Of a DNA stretch of 64,000 bases, positions 44,705 to 57,800 are shown piece by piece; the first letter of the stretch is position 1, and every line of letters starts with the position of its first letter. This DNA comes from Siphonodentalium dalli (taxonomy: Eukaryota; Mollusca; Scaphopoda; Gadilida; Siphonodentaliidae). The notes under the pieces were generated by a model. That model was not told the origin of the DNA and did not search any database. It saw only the letters and a list, made by a program, of their open reading frames with translations. The position numbers were made by a program, and so were the translations under genes. Location: positions 109,024,278-109,088,277 of the forward strand of contig CP136069.1 in the NCBI GenBank assembly GCA_032622095.1. Reading direction: 5' to 3'.

Positions 44705-46499
44705 TTTTTTAGCTCAACTTTACTTTGTAAAGTTTGAGCTATTGCCATGGCTTTGTCGTCCGTCGTACGTGTGTGCGTAAGGCGTCAACAATGCAGGCTA
44801 CAGGTCGTACCTTTGGTCGGATCATTATGAAATTTGTCATGGCTGTTGACATCAACATTTAGACCAGAACGATTAATTTTGGGGTCATTCGGAAAATAAA
44901 CATGGCCACCAGTGGCCATCTTGGTATTTCAAAATTCAATCCATTAGCACGGGCTACAGGCCGTACTGTTTGTCTGATCATCATGAAATTTGTCGTGGAT
45001 GTTAATATTGACATGTAGATGGGAACGAGTAATTTTGGGGTCATTCTGCCCAAAAACATGGCCGCCAGCAGCCATCTTGGATTTTACTCTTTGTATGACT
45101 AAATTCTTTAGCACGGGCTACAGGTCGTACTTTTAGTCTGATCATCATAAAATTTGTCAAGAATGTTAATAATGACATGTAGATGGGAACGAGTCATTTT
45201 GGGGTCATTCGGCCAAAAAACATGGCCGCCAGCAGCCATCTTGGATTTTACTCTTTGTATGACTAAATCCTTTAGCACGGGCTACAGGTCGTACATTTAG
45301 TCTGATCATCATAACATTTGTCATGGCTGTTGAAATTGGAATGTAGATGGGAACGAGTCATTTTGGGGTCATTCGGCCAAAAAACATGGCCGCCAGCAGC
45401 CATCTTGGATTTTACTGTTTGTATGACTAAATCCTTTAGCACGGGCTACAGGTCGTACATTTAGTCTGATCATCATCAAATTTGTCATGGCTGTTGAAAT
45501 TGGAATGTAAATGGGAACGAGTCATTTTGGGGTCATTCGGACAAAAAACATGGCCGCTAGCGTCCATCTTGGATTTCAAAATTTAATCCATTAGCACGGG
45601 CCACAGGTCGTACTGTTCGTCTGATCATCATGAAGTTTGTCATGGATGTTAATAATGACATGTAGATGGGAACGAGTCATTTTGGGGTCATTCGGCCAAA
45701 AAACATGGCCGCCAGCAGCCATCTTGGATTTTACTCTTTGTATGACTAATTTTTTAGCATGGGCTACAGGTCGTACCTTTAGTTTGATCGTCATAAAATT
45801 TGTCATTGATGTTTATGGGAACGACTCATTTTGGGGTCATTCGGCCAAAAACATGGCCGCCAGCAGCCATCTTGGATTTTACTCTTTGTATGACTAAATT
45901 CTTTAGCACGGGCTACAGGTTGTACCTTTAGTCTGATTGTCATAAAATTGTCATGGATGTTAACGATGACATGTAGATGGGAACGACTCAATTTGGGGTC
46001 ATTCGGCCGAAAACATGGCCGCCAGCAGCCATCTTGGATTTTACTCTTTGTATGACTAAATTCTTTAGCACGGGCTACATGTCGTACCTTTAGTCTGATC
46101 ATCATAAAATTTGTCAAGAATGTTAATAATGACATGTAGATGGGAACGAGTCATTTTGGGGTCATTCGGCCAAAAAACATGGCCGCCAGCAGCCATCTTG
46201 GATTTTACTCTTTGTATGACTAAATTCTTTAGCATGGGCTACAGGTCGTACCTTTAGTCTGATCGTCATAAAATTTGTCATTGATGTTAACGATGACATG
46301 TAGATGGGAACGACTCATTTTGGGGTCATTCGGCCGAAAACATGGCCACCAGCAGCCATCTTGGATTTTACTTTTCTCTTCATGTCTATAAACTAGTATT
46401 AGACATTCAACTTTCCACATTCCTAATCGCTCCATTGACTGTAATACATTAAATTATTCCCTTTCCAAGTTGAGCTACAGTGTCATTGACACTTTCATT
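44705..46499 (+). mobile_element. Complete pearl/Helentron-like satellite element with both ends
   Basis: The 5' end is TTTTTT followed by a hairpin at 44711-44740 (AGCTCAACTTTAC ... GTAAAGTTTGAGCT) and TCGTCCGTCGTACG. About ten 164-bp monomers occupy 44795-46380. The 3' module ends AAGTTGAGCTACAG, the TGTCATTGACA hairpin and TTTCATT (46499). 5' TAGCTCAACTT and 3' AAGTTGAGCTA are inverted. The flanks CTCAGTCG and TATCAATTTCGTG appear to belong to the host TATACCC element. This is the only copy in the window where both termini can be read. Confidence 0.72.
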
Positions 46500-46504
46500 T
46501 ATCA

Positions 46505-47005
46505 ATTTCGTGAAACTTGGCACAGGCATCAACCACCATGGGAACCTGTGCACCTGCGATTATGACGTCTGTCCGACTTTTTTTGGTGGAGTTATTCCCC
46601 CTTTTTCGGCTTAGAACATTTTTGCAACATGTATAATTTTGTCCGAGCTTTTGTTCCTACATTTTTAGGTCAATTTGTTTTTAACATGGCACAGATATTT
46701 AGTACCATGGGAACCTGTGCACCTGCGATTATCACGTCTGTGTAGCATTTTTTGGTGGAGTTATCCACTTTATTCGACTTAGAATTTTTTTTGCAAAATG
46801 CCTACTTTTGTCCGAGCTTTTATTTCTACATTTTTAGGTCAGTGTTTTTTAATCTTGGCACTGATATTTAGTACCATGAGAACCTGTGCACCTGCGATTA
46901 TGATATCTGTCCGACTTTTTTTGTGGAGTTATTCCCCTTTTTCGACTTAGAACATTTTTGCAAAATGCATAATTTTCTCCGAGCTTTTATTCCTACATGG
47001 TTTAA
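46505..47005 (+). repeat. Three ~170-bp tandem repeats inside the TATACCC element
   Basis: Copies of GGGAACCTGTGCACCTGCG start near 46540, 46709 and 46878. Each is followed by a TGGTGGAGTTATTCC-type block and GTCCGAGCTTTT. The period is close to that of the unrelated 164-bp satellite. Confidence 0.65.
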
Positions 47006-47145
47006 GATTACGGTTAGGTTTGTGCACCTGCAATGGGAACTGTTATTTTATTATTTTAACTAAATGTTTACTGACATGTGAAACATCTTAGTATTTTAAA
47101 AACACGGGGGGTATCCTTAGTCCCATTGGGACAGTCACACCTCTA

Positions 47146-49119
47146 GTTGTCACTGTCTATCATAGGTTGGAGGTCCTGAAGAATATTCCAGAGTTTGTCA
47201 GTAGATGGATGATAGGTTACCACGAATGGAACCCGCTGCCGATCAGTTTTCTCAGTATATTTGAGGAGATCCTGGTGATCCTTAGAAACAGCTTTGGTGA
47301 TTTCTTTGTCCACAGCATGTCGTTTATATCCAAGGGAATAGAAAGCCGATTTGAGAGATTTCAGTAGTTCACCACGCACTTCCGGGTCCAAATTAATGCG
47401 GTGATATCTTAAGGCCTGGCTATATACCACTGCTCTCTTTGTGTGCATAGGATGAAAACTTTGTGAATGCAGGTATGAGAATCTATCTGTGGGCTTCCTG
47501 TATACAGTAGTGCAAAGTTTGTTATCATGCCGGAACACTTTTATATCCAGAAAATTAATTTCATTCTCTGAATGTTCCATAGTAAATTTAATGTTAGGGT
47601 GTACACTGTTGGAACTCTTCGTAGAATAGTTGAAGAGCCGTAACACCATGGTCCCAAATAAAGAATACATCGTCGATATAACGGAAGTAGAGGCGTAGTT
47701 TGACCCATGGTACATCCCATTCATTGTAGAAACATGGTTATTAAAGTTGAAGTAGTTATGTCCCAGGATAAATTGTGTAAGTTTTAAAATAGTTTCGCTG
47801 CTGGTCGACAATGGAGAATCACCGAGCCATCTCTGTAGGGCATCCTAACCATCCTTGTGAGGAATATTGGTATATAATGCCTTCCATTGTTACAAAAATG
47901 CATTCGTTGCTAATATCTCCCACCTGAGCTAATTTATTAAGAAAGTCCATGGAGTCCTGAATGAAGCTGTCAGTAGATCTTACGATCAGTTTCAGCTGGT
48001 CATCAACAAACTTGGAAATTCTCTCTGTCATAGTGCCTATACCTGATATAATAGGGCGGCCCGGAACTCCCTCTTTGTGAACTTTCGGCAACATATAAAA
48101 TGTACCAGGTTGCGATCCTTCACTACCACAGAAACAATTTCATCTCTATCTATTGCGGGTAGAGACTCAACTGCGACAACTCTTCTTGTACAATTCAGTA
48201 GGATCAGCGTCAAGTTTTTGATAATAGTCAGTGTTGAGAAGCTGACGATTTGCTTTATTGTTATAATCGTTAGTGTTAAGAACCACAGATCCGCCTTTGT
48301 CACTTCATTTGATGGTAATATTTGTATTGCTCTTAAGACTAGCAATCGCCTTTCTCTCTGCAGGACGAAGATTCCAAACAGTTTTGTGGTTATGTGACAC
48401 AATTTGACATCTGACACGATTCCGAATAGCCATCAATGTAACTATCCTGTTTGGGGTTATGACCACTGGGAGGGGTCCAGGCGGATTTTTTACTCTTGTC
48501 GTAATGAACGTCTGCGGTAGTTCACGTCCATAGTAATATTCTTTCAATCTGAGGCGCTGAATGTACTGTTCTGTGTCGGCAGAAAGTTGCACTTTATCTA
48601 GTTCAGTGGCGGGGCAAAAGGAGAGGCCCTTCTTAAGCACTGAGAGTTCTGATTGAGTTGGATTATAGTTCGATAAATTAAAAACATTGGAGCGTGTAGA
48701 AGTATCTGGATCCGTATGATCATCTTTAGTTGGTGTTTCTTAAGTTTTAACTGTTTTTGCCGTTTGCGTTCGAGAAGATTGTGCAGAGTTTTCTGGTAAA
48801 AGTTATCAGATGATAGAGGGTTAGAACTCACATGTTTGTCGCCAATGTTTCCGAGTCTCCTTTCAATAACTGCCTTCCTACTGTAAAATACATCGATGAG
48901 ATGATTCCTAATGCATTCACTGGTCCGGAGACAAAGCCTATCCGAGAAATCCGTATGATAAGTGTTCGCGATGGGGTTCTTGATCTGTAGTCCCTTCGGT
49001 ACAAGTTGGTATCGCTTACATTGCTTCAGAAAGTAGATGTCTGTGTTGACTTGTGCGTAACTTTTCTTCAACTTCATTATCCTCCCATCTGTTCGGCTGG
49101 TAGTGGTGTTTTCAATCAT
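47146..49119 (-). pseudogene. Penelope-like element: N-terminal region and reverse transcriptase, frameshifted
   Basis: The order on the minus strand matches a Penelope-like ORF. 48598-49119 is the N-terminal region, beginning with MIENTTTSRTDGR. 48305-48640 carries LKKGLSFCPATELD and NLRPAERKAIASL. At 47819-48094, MLPKVHKEGVPGRPIIS is the RT LPKxHKxxxPGRPIxS block and is followed by a decayed motif A (VTMEGIIYQYSS). RYIDDVFFIW (motif C) lies at 47654-47683. 47143-47640 carries HPNIKFTMEHSENEINFLD and VYRKPTDR. At least three frameshifts break the ORF, and the sequence between motifs B and C appears deleted. It is cut at 47145 by the TATACCC element, with the endonuclease continuing at 44601. 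Confidence 0.85.
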
Positions 49120-50035
49120 ATTGGTATACTGGAGAATAGCCGTCTATGTCTGGTAGAATTTGTAAATAATGAATGGAACTGTAACACCATATAGACCTAT
49201 GAGTATATTTAATACCGCAAGCTTTCGGTTTGCACATTACTCTGCCGGCAGATAGAACAATACTAAAGTTATATATAGGGAGACGACAGTTGACCTTAAC
49301 AGACACAAGCATGTCTGCATAATCCGAGTATCAATGTTACCATTAGCCGTAACCAATCCTCGATGACGTCTTATCTGACCTGAGGTGCATTGAACATAGA
49401 ACATAAGCTTCGGCAAGTGCCGGTAATTCAGATTCTCGTTAGTACAAAAACAATAGTGATATCATTATCAAGACCGGACATCATCCAATTTGCCAATTTT
49501 GACCAGTTCCCAAAAAAACCTTCTCAGAAGTGTTTACATTCAGATTTGTTCAAATGAGGTCACTCTGTCAAATGGTTATGAAGGTAGGGCCATAACTCTT
49601 GCCCTCCATAGTAATTCTTAAAAACTACTTCTTCTGCTGTACCATCAGGTTGAATGGGTTCGTATTTGGTATCAGCGGTCCTTGGGTGACCCGGAGTTCA
49701 GATTTTTTCAAATGGGGTCATTGGTTTTAAATGGGGTCACCTGGTCAACTAGGGGCCAAGCAATGGACAGTTTTCCTCTTAATATGCTTCCTTCACACAT
49801 GGACCATCATGTCTATTTTACTGATATTTAGTATGAAGGGTTCTTTGGTGTCTGGGATTCAAATTTATTCAGATGGGGTCACCAGATTAAATAGAGTGGG
49901 ACCAGGGACATAACTGTATGTCTCTATAGTATTACTTAAAAATGTCTTCTCAAGAGAGGTTGGACTATTTAGCTTACATATAGTATGGAGGATCCTTTAG
50001 TGACTGAGATTCAGATTTGTTAACATGAGGTCAAC
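49069..50035. repeat. Block A, first copy of a 967-bp duplication
   Basis: Identical by eye to 50339-51305 (offset 1270). It includes the first ~17 codons of the Penelope ORF, the pLTR, its flank and part of an AGCTCACC element. Its left side is continuous with the Penelope body; its right side is cut at TCAAC and joined to block B'. Confidence 0.85.
49120..49312 (-). repeat. Penelope 5' terminal repeat (pLTR-like)
   Basis: Immediately upstream of the Penelope ORF on the minus strand. Copies lie at 50390-50582 and, more diverged, at 41641-41830. The position and repetition fit a pLTR, but no intact pair with a defined target duplication was found. Confidence 0.55.
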
Positions 50036-50340
50036 AGATTATAGGTGATGCATTATTTTGAAAATCAATATGGCAGATAATATTGCCAGGAACCTTATTT
50101 TCCCATCTGTTCATATTGTCATGGTTGACTGAATTTTGGGGACCACAGAGTGCTTACAAGATTAACAGTGAAGGTTATGTGTTTTAGTCTGCAAGCTACT
50201 TGTAAAATATTGTTATGTCTTGAAACCATTTGATTCAGTGTTACTTTCCTTTATATTAACTATGGTAATCTTTTCGATTTAGGGATCATTGGGGCCAGCA
50301 TCCGCACCATATAATGGCTGTATAACATGGCTGTATAACA
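50034..50340. repeat. Block B', templated insert at duplication junction
   Basis: Copy of 43440-43746. Overlaps of 2 bases (AC, CA) with block A at both ends are microhomology. Confidence 0.8.
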
Positions 50341-51305
50341 ACTTCATTATCCTCCCATCTGTTCGGCTGGTAGTGGTGTTTTCAATCATATTGGTATACT
50401 GGAGAATAGCCGTCTATGTCTGGTAGAATTTGTAAATAATGAATGGAACTGTAACACCATATAGACCTATGAGTATATTTAATACCGCAAGCTTTCGGTT
50501 TGCACATTACTCTGCCGGCAGATAGAACAATACTAAAGTTATATATAGGGAGACGACAGTTGACCTTAACAGACACAAGCATGTCTGCATAATCCGAGTA
50601 TCAATGTTACCATTAGCCGTAACCAATCCTCGATGACGTCTTATCTGACCTGAGGTGCATTGAACATAGAACATAAGCTTCGGCAAGTGCCGGTAATTCA
50701 GATTCTCGTTAGTACAAAAACAATAGTGATATCATTATCAAGACCGGACATCATCCAATTTGCCAATTTTGACCAGTTCCCAAAAAAACCTTCTCAGAAG
50801 TGTTTACATTCAGATTTGTTCAAATGAGGTCACTCTGTCAAATGGTTATGAAGGTAGGGCCATAACTCTTGCCCTCCATAGTAATTCTTAAAAACTACTT
50901 CTTCTGCTGTACCATCAGGTTGAATGGGTTCGTATTTGGTATCAGCGGTCCTTGGGTGACCCGGAGTTCAGATTTTTTCAAATGGGGTCATTGGTTTTAA
51001 ATGGGGTCACCTGGTCAACTAGGGGCCAAGCAATGGACAGTTTTCCTCTTAATATGCTTCCTTCACACATGGACCATCATGTCTATTTTACTGATATTTA
51101 GTATGAAGGGTTCTTTGGTGTCTGGGATTCAAATTTATTCAGATGGGGTCACCAGATTAAATAGAGTGGGACCAGGGACATAACTGTATGTCTCTATAGT
51201 ATTACTTAAAAATGTCTTCTCAAGAGAGGTTGGACTATTTAGCTTACATATAGTATGGAGGATCCTTTAGTGACTGAGATTCAGATTTGTTAACATGAGG
51301 TCAAC
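50339..51305. repeat. Block A', second copy of the 967-bp duplication
   Basis: Same content as 49069-50035. Its right side continues naturally into the rest of the AGCTCACC element (51306-51747), showing that this side is the original downstream junction. Confidence 0.85.
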
Positions 51306-51812
51306 CTGTTAAGAAATGACGGGGCTATGGGGACTTCACTTAAAACATCTACCTTGGAACTACCTGACTGATTAATCTGACATATATATGGTGTTTTCGG
51401 TTTCATGGATAATTGGGCTTCAAACATGTCTAAATAGTAATATAAAAAGGTGCTTGTGAGATTGGAAATTTTGAACAATTGAGAAAGTTTGAGACGTCAG
51501 TTGTGAAATTCCAACCTAAGACTTGGGAATCTGAAGCCCGGTCAGGAGGGGATATGTTGAGCTGGAGGGGCGTGATCTGTAGTGTTCCATTGGTAACATG
51601 AAGCCTCTCTAGCCACATATCCTGTTTAGATCTACTTCTTTTAAAGTGATTATGAAAAGTTCTGACTGTTATGGTCTCAAGAGTCCCAGTCTTATCAGTC
51701 TTTGCAGTCTGGTGAGTGACCCCACAGTCTTTGACTGTCTTGTATACGATTAATTAGGTGTGATATCCTGTTTTGAAAATATGAAGATTTTATTGCAATA
51801 GTTTCATGTAAT
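51306..51812 (+). repeat. AGCTCACC-family 3' end
   Basis: The body matches 40681-41204 and ends with TCTGGTGAGTGACCCC, CAGTCTTTGACTG and CTTGT at ~51745. 51748-51812 is unique A/T-rich sequence. Confidence 0.6.
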
Positions 51813-54800
51813 ATGAAAGTGTCAATGACACTGTAGCTCAACTTGAAAAGGGAATAATTTAATGTATTACAGTCAATGGAGCAATTAGGAATGTGGAAAG
51901 TTGAATGTCTAATACTAATTTATAGACATGAAGAGAAACGTAAATTCCAAGATGGCTGCTGGCGGCCATGTTTTCATGATGATCAGACGAACAGTACGAC
52001 CTGTGGCCCGTGCTAATGGATTAAATTTTTAAATCCAAGATGGCCGCTGGCGGTCATGTTTTTTGTCCGAATGACCCCAATATGACTCGTTCCCATCTAC
52101 ATGTCATTATTAACATTCATGACAAATTTTATGATGATCAGACTAAAGGTACGACCTGTAGCCCGTGCTAAAGGATTTGGTCATACAAAGAGTAAAATTC
52201 AAGATGGCTGCTGGCGGCCATGTTTTTTGGCCGAATGACCCCAAAATGACTCGTTCCCATCTACATGTCATTATTAACATTCTTGACAAATTTTATTACC
52301 GGTATGATCAGACTAAAAGTAGGACCTGTAGCCCATGCTAAAGGATTTAGTCATACAAAGAGTAAAATCCAAGATGGCTGCTGGCGGCCATGTTTTTTGG
52401 CCGAATGACCCCAAAATGACTCGTTCCCATCTACATGTCATTATTAACATTCTTGACAAATTTTATTATGATCAGACTAAAAGTAGGACCTGTAGCCCGT
52501 GCTAAAGGATTTAGTCATACAAAGAGTAAAATCCAAGATGGCTGCTGGCGGCCATGTTTTTTGGCCGAATGACCCCAAAATGACTCGTTCCCATCTACAT
52601 GTCATTATTAACATTCTTGACAAATTTTATTATGATCAGACTAAAAGTAGGACCTGTAGCCCGTGCTAAAGGATTTAGTCATACAAAGAGTAAAATCCAA
52701 GATGGCTGCTGGCGACCATGTTTTTTGGCCGAATGACCCCAAAATTACTCGTTCCCATCTACATGTCATTTTTAATATCCATGACAAATTTTATGATGAT
52801 CAGACTAAAGGTACGACCTGCAGCCCGTGCTAAAGAATTTAGTCATACAAAGAGTAAAATCCAAGATGGCTGCTGGCGGCCATGTTTTTTGGCCGAATGA
52901 CCCCAAAATTACTCGTTCCCATCTACATGTCAATATTATCATCCATGACAAATTTCATGATGATCAGACGAACAGTACGACCTGTGGCCCGTGCTAATGG
53001 ATTAAATTTTGAAATCCAAGATGGCCACTGGCGGCCATGTTTTTTGTCCGAATGACCCCAAAATGACTCGTTCCCCATCTACATTCCAATTTCAACAGCC
53101 ATGACAAATTTATGATGATTAGACTAAAGGTTTTTTGGCCGAATGACCCCAAAATTACTCGTACCCATCTGCATGTCATTGTTAACATCCATGACAAATT
53201 TTATGATGATCAGATTAAAGGTACGACCTGCAGCCCGTGCTAAAGAATTTAGTCATACAAAGAGTAAAATCCAAGATGGCTGCTGGCGGCCATGTTTTTT
53301 GGCCGAATGACCCCAAAATTACGCGTTCCCATCTACATGTAAATATTATCATCCATGACAAATTTCATGATGATCAGATTAAAGGTACGACCTGCAGCCC
53401 GTGCTAAAGAATTTAGTCATACAAAGAGTAAAATCCAAGATGGCTGCTGGCGGCCATGTTTTTTGGCCGAATGACCCCAAAATTACTCGTTCCTATCTAC
53501 ATGTCATTTTTAATATCCATGACAAATTTTATGATGATCAGACTAAAGGTACGACCTGCAGCCCGTGCTAAAGGATTTAGTCATACAAAGAGTAAAATCC
53601 AAGATGGCTGCTGGCGACCATGTTTTTTGGCCGAATGACCCCAAAATTACTCGTTCCCATCTACATGTCAATATTATCATCCATGACAAATTTCATGATG
53701 ATCAGACGAACAGTACGACCTGTGGCCCGTGCTAATGGATTAAATTTTGAAATCCAAGATGGCCACTGGTGGCCATGTTTTTTGTCCGAATGACCCCAAA
53801 ATGACTCGTTCCCATCTACATTCCAATTTCAACAGCCATGACAAATTTTATGATGATTAGACTAAAGGTTTTTTGGCCGAATGACCCCAAAATTACTCGT
53901 TCCCATCTACATGTCAATATTAACATCCGTGACAAATTTCATGATGATCAGACGAACAGTACGACCTGTGGCCCATGCTAATGGATTAAATTTTGAAATC
54001 CAAGATGGCCACTGGTGGCCATGTTTTTTGTCCGAATGACCCCAAAATGACTCGTTCCCATCTACAATCCAATTTCAACAACCATGACAAATTTTATGAT
54101 GATCAGACTAAAGGTACGACCTGTAGCCCGTGCTAAAGGATTTAGTCATACAAAGAGTAAAATCCAAGATGGCTGCTGGCGGCCATGTTTTTCGGCCGAA
54201 TGACCCCAATATGACTCGTTCCCATCTACATGTCATTATTAACATTCATGACAAATTTCATGATGATCAGACTAAAGGTACAACCTGTAGCCCGTGCTAA
54301 AGGATTTATTCATACAAAGAGTAAAATCCAAGATGGCTGCTGGCGACCATGTTTTTTGGCCGAATGACCCCAAAATTACTCGTTCCCATCTGCATGTCAT
54401 TGTTAACATTCATGACAAATTTTATGATGATCAGATTAAAGGTACGACCTGCAGCCCGTGCTAAAGAATTTAGTCATACAAAGAGTAAAATCCAAGATGG
54501 CTGCTGGCGGCCATGTTTTTTGGCCTAATGACCCCAAAATTACGCGTTCCCATCTACATGTCAATATTATCATCCATGACAAATTTCATGATGATCAGAC
54601 GAACAGTACGACCTGTGGCCCGTGCTAATGGATTAAATTTTTAAATCCAAGATGGCCGCTGGCGGTCATGTTTTTTGTCCGAATGACCCCAATATGACTC
54701 GTTCCCATCTACATGTCATTATTAACATTCTTGACAAATTTTATGATGATCAGACTAAAGGTACGACCTGTAGCCCGTGCTAAAGGATTTAGTCATACAA

Positions 54801-57800
54801 AGAGTAAAATCCAAGATGGCTGCTGGCGGCCATGTTTTCTGGCCGAATGACCCCAAAATGACTCGTTCCCATCTACATGTCATTATTAACATTCTTGACA
54901 AATTTTATTACCGGTATGATCAGACTAAAGGTTACACTGGTGTAAATACTATAGGCAGCTCCCCCCTGCGGTTGCGGGAGGAGTATAGAGTTTCACAGTT
55001 AAAACACTCTGGGCTGTGATTGGTTGCATGAATTAAATGTAAACTGTTGACAAAAATTCAAGGAATCATTCTCCCACAAACTTCATTTGCCAAGAGGCCC
55101 ATTCTTTAAAGGTGAAGTCTGTTGTGGCTGTTTAGAAATTTTAAGTGTGATTGAAAAAATGACAATATTTTTTTAGTGCGGAACTGACCCTAGTCATGAA
55201 AAAACGAAAATTTGAAGTGGATTCCCTGCTAGACGGTGTTGATTTTTTTATTGGGAAAGTTTCCACAGATGTCAAGCTCACATAATCCGAAGGCAGTTTG
55301 AACAGTTTCCATTTGACCTCTGATGCAGATCAACAAACGTTAACATTGAAGCCTATGGGAAATATTTACACCAGTGTAACCTAAAGGGAAAAAATAGCTT
55401 TTTATCATTTTTGATTCCTGGGAGTCACTTTAAAGCATTTTAATGCATTTTACAGAGCCTGGTCTTTCAGTCCAATGAATATCTCATGCTTGGTGTGGCT
55501 ATTCTTGCTGCTGATGTCTTCTTTCACTTACATCAGCCAAAAAAATAGTAAGATTTTTCATAAAAAATGCCAATTTTTCAAGGTATTTTCAAAAAAATTC
55601 AAGGTGGTAATAGTCACATGATAATGCAAATGACCCATAACATGAGCATGTCAACGACACATATATCAATTGTTATAAGAACCTAATCTAACAAGTATTT
55701 TGGATTTTATAGCCAGTGATATACAGATATATATCATAAAAGTGTGTCATTTCCACTGGTGGGTATGGTCATTTGAAGGTTAATAGCACTAAAACTTGGA
55801 CACATTTAAGAAAATGCTTCAGCAATTCAAAGAGAGCATATCTTTATTCAACTAATTCAATATACACCCACATCCAGTTATCTTGGATCACCCTTGCAGA
55901 CCTGAAAATGTCATATTTTATTCTTCAATGTGCTGATAAAGTCATGCGCTTGATGCTCAGCTGATCAGATCTGGACTCAATGACCTCACATCACCAGAAG
56001 TTCTCTCATGGAAAGAATATTGTACAGTCTTCCATAGCTGATCCAAGTTTGCAACACCAGACCCCTAAAACTGAGTGAAAATGGGGCCTGAACATGACTG
56101 GTGGTGGAAAATTGTGCCTTTTTGATGAATAATTTGTTAAAGGGGGTGGGGTTAAATTGTGTGTGATAAATCAAGAACCATAGGGGTGATATTGTTTTTG
56201 AACACATTTTTTCCATTGATGGGCAATTCTGAAGAAATGTAGGGAGTTACAATTATTCCGCGAAAAAGCGGGCTACCGCTTTAGGTTACACTGGTGTAAA
56301 TACTATAGGCAGCTCCCCCCTGCGGTTGCGGGAGGAGTATAGAGTTTCACAGTTAAAACACTCTGGGCTGTGATTGGTTGCATGAATTAAATGTAAACTG
56401 TTGACAAAAATTCAAGGAATCATTCTCCCACAAACTTCATTTGCCAAGAGGCCCATTCATTAAAGGTGAAGTCTGTTGTGGCTGTTTAGAAATTTTAAGT
56501 GTGATTGAAAAAATGACAATATTTTTTTAGTGCGGAACTGACCCTAGTCATGAAAAAACGAAAATTTGAAGTGGATTCCCTGCTAGACGGTGTTGATTTT
56601 TTTATTGGGAAAGTTTCCACAGATGTCAAGCTCACATAATCCGAAGGCAGTTTGAACAGTTTCCATTTGACCTCTGATGCAGATCAACAAACGTTAACAT
56701 TGAAGCCTATGGGAAATATTTACACCAGTGTAACCTAAAAGTAGGACCTGTAGCCCATGCTAAAAGATTTAGTCATACAAAGAGTAAAATCCAAGATGGC
56801 TGCTGGCGGCCATGTTTTTTGGCCGAATGACCCCAAAATGACTCGTTCCCATCTACATGTCATTATTAACATTCTTGACAAATTTTATTATGATCAGACT
56901 AAAAGTAGGACCTGTAGCCCGTGCTAAAGGATTTAGTCATACAAAGAGTAAAATCCAAGATGGCTGGTGGCGACCATGTTTTTTGGCCGAATGACCCCAA
57001 AATTACTCGTTCCCATCTACATGTCATTTTTAATATCCATGACAAATTTTATGATGATCAGACTAAAGGTACGACCTGCAGCCCGTGCTAAAGAATTTAG
57101 TCATACAAAGAGTAAAATCCAAGATGGCTGCTGGTGGCCATGTTTTTTGGCCGAATGACCCCAAAATTACTCGTTCCCATCTACATGTCAATATTATCAT
57201 CCATGACAAATTTCATGATGATCAGACGAACAGTACGACCTGTGGCCTGTGCTAATGGATTAAATTTTGAAATCCAAGATGGCCACTGGCGGCCATGTTT
57301 TTTTGTCCGAATGACCCCAAAATGACTCGTTCCCATCTAAATTCCAATTTCAACAGCCATGACAAATTTTATGATGATTAGACTAAAGGTTTTTTGGCCG
57401 AATGACCCCAAAATTACTCGTACCCATCTGCATGTCATTGTTAACATCCATGACAAATTTTATGATGATCAGATTAAAGGTACGACCTGCAGCCCGTGCT
57501 AAAGAATTTAGTCATACAAAGAGTAAAATCCAAGATGGCTGCTGGCGGCCATGTTTTTTGGCCGAATGACCCCAAAATTACGCGTTCCCATCTACATGTA
57601 AATATTATCATCCATGACAAATTTCATGATGATCAGACGAACAGTACGACCTGTGGCCCGTGCTAATGGATTAAATTTTTAAATCCAAGATGGCCGCTGG
57701 CGGTCATGTTTTTTGTCCGAATGACCCCAATATGACTCGTTCCCATCTACATGTCATTATTAACATTCATGACAAGTTTTATGATGATCAGACTAAAGGT

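Larger units (their letters stand above)
44602..47145 (+). mobile_element. TATACCC-family mobile element inserted into the Penelope ORF
   Basis: It starts ATACCCGCCGCAACGAAG with a hairpin (TATACCC / GGGGGGTATA), followed by GTCCGTCCGTCCGCC. It ends GGGGGGTATCC ... CAGTCACACCTCTA at 47145. The Penelope reading frame is contiguous across the two ends, with no target duplication, so the boundaries are accurate to one or two bases. It contains three ~170-bp tandem repeats (46505-47005) and a complete satellite element (44705-46499). The absence of target duplication fits a Helitron/Helentron-type insertion. Confidence 0.7.

Noticed and set aside
54930-56735. Interpretation as a short LTR retrotransposon (452-bp direct repeats)
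   Set aside because: The ends are GG...CC with internal inverted repeats rather than TG...CA, no primer-binding site or polypurine tract is evident, and the target duplication is TAAA rather than a typical 4-6-bp LTR pattern; a composite of TIR elements fits better.
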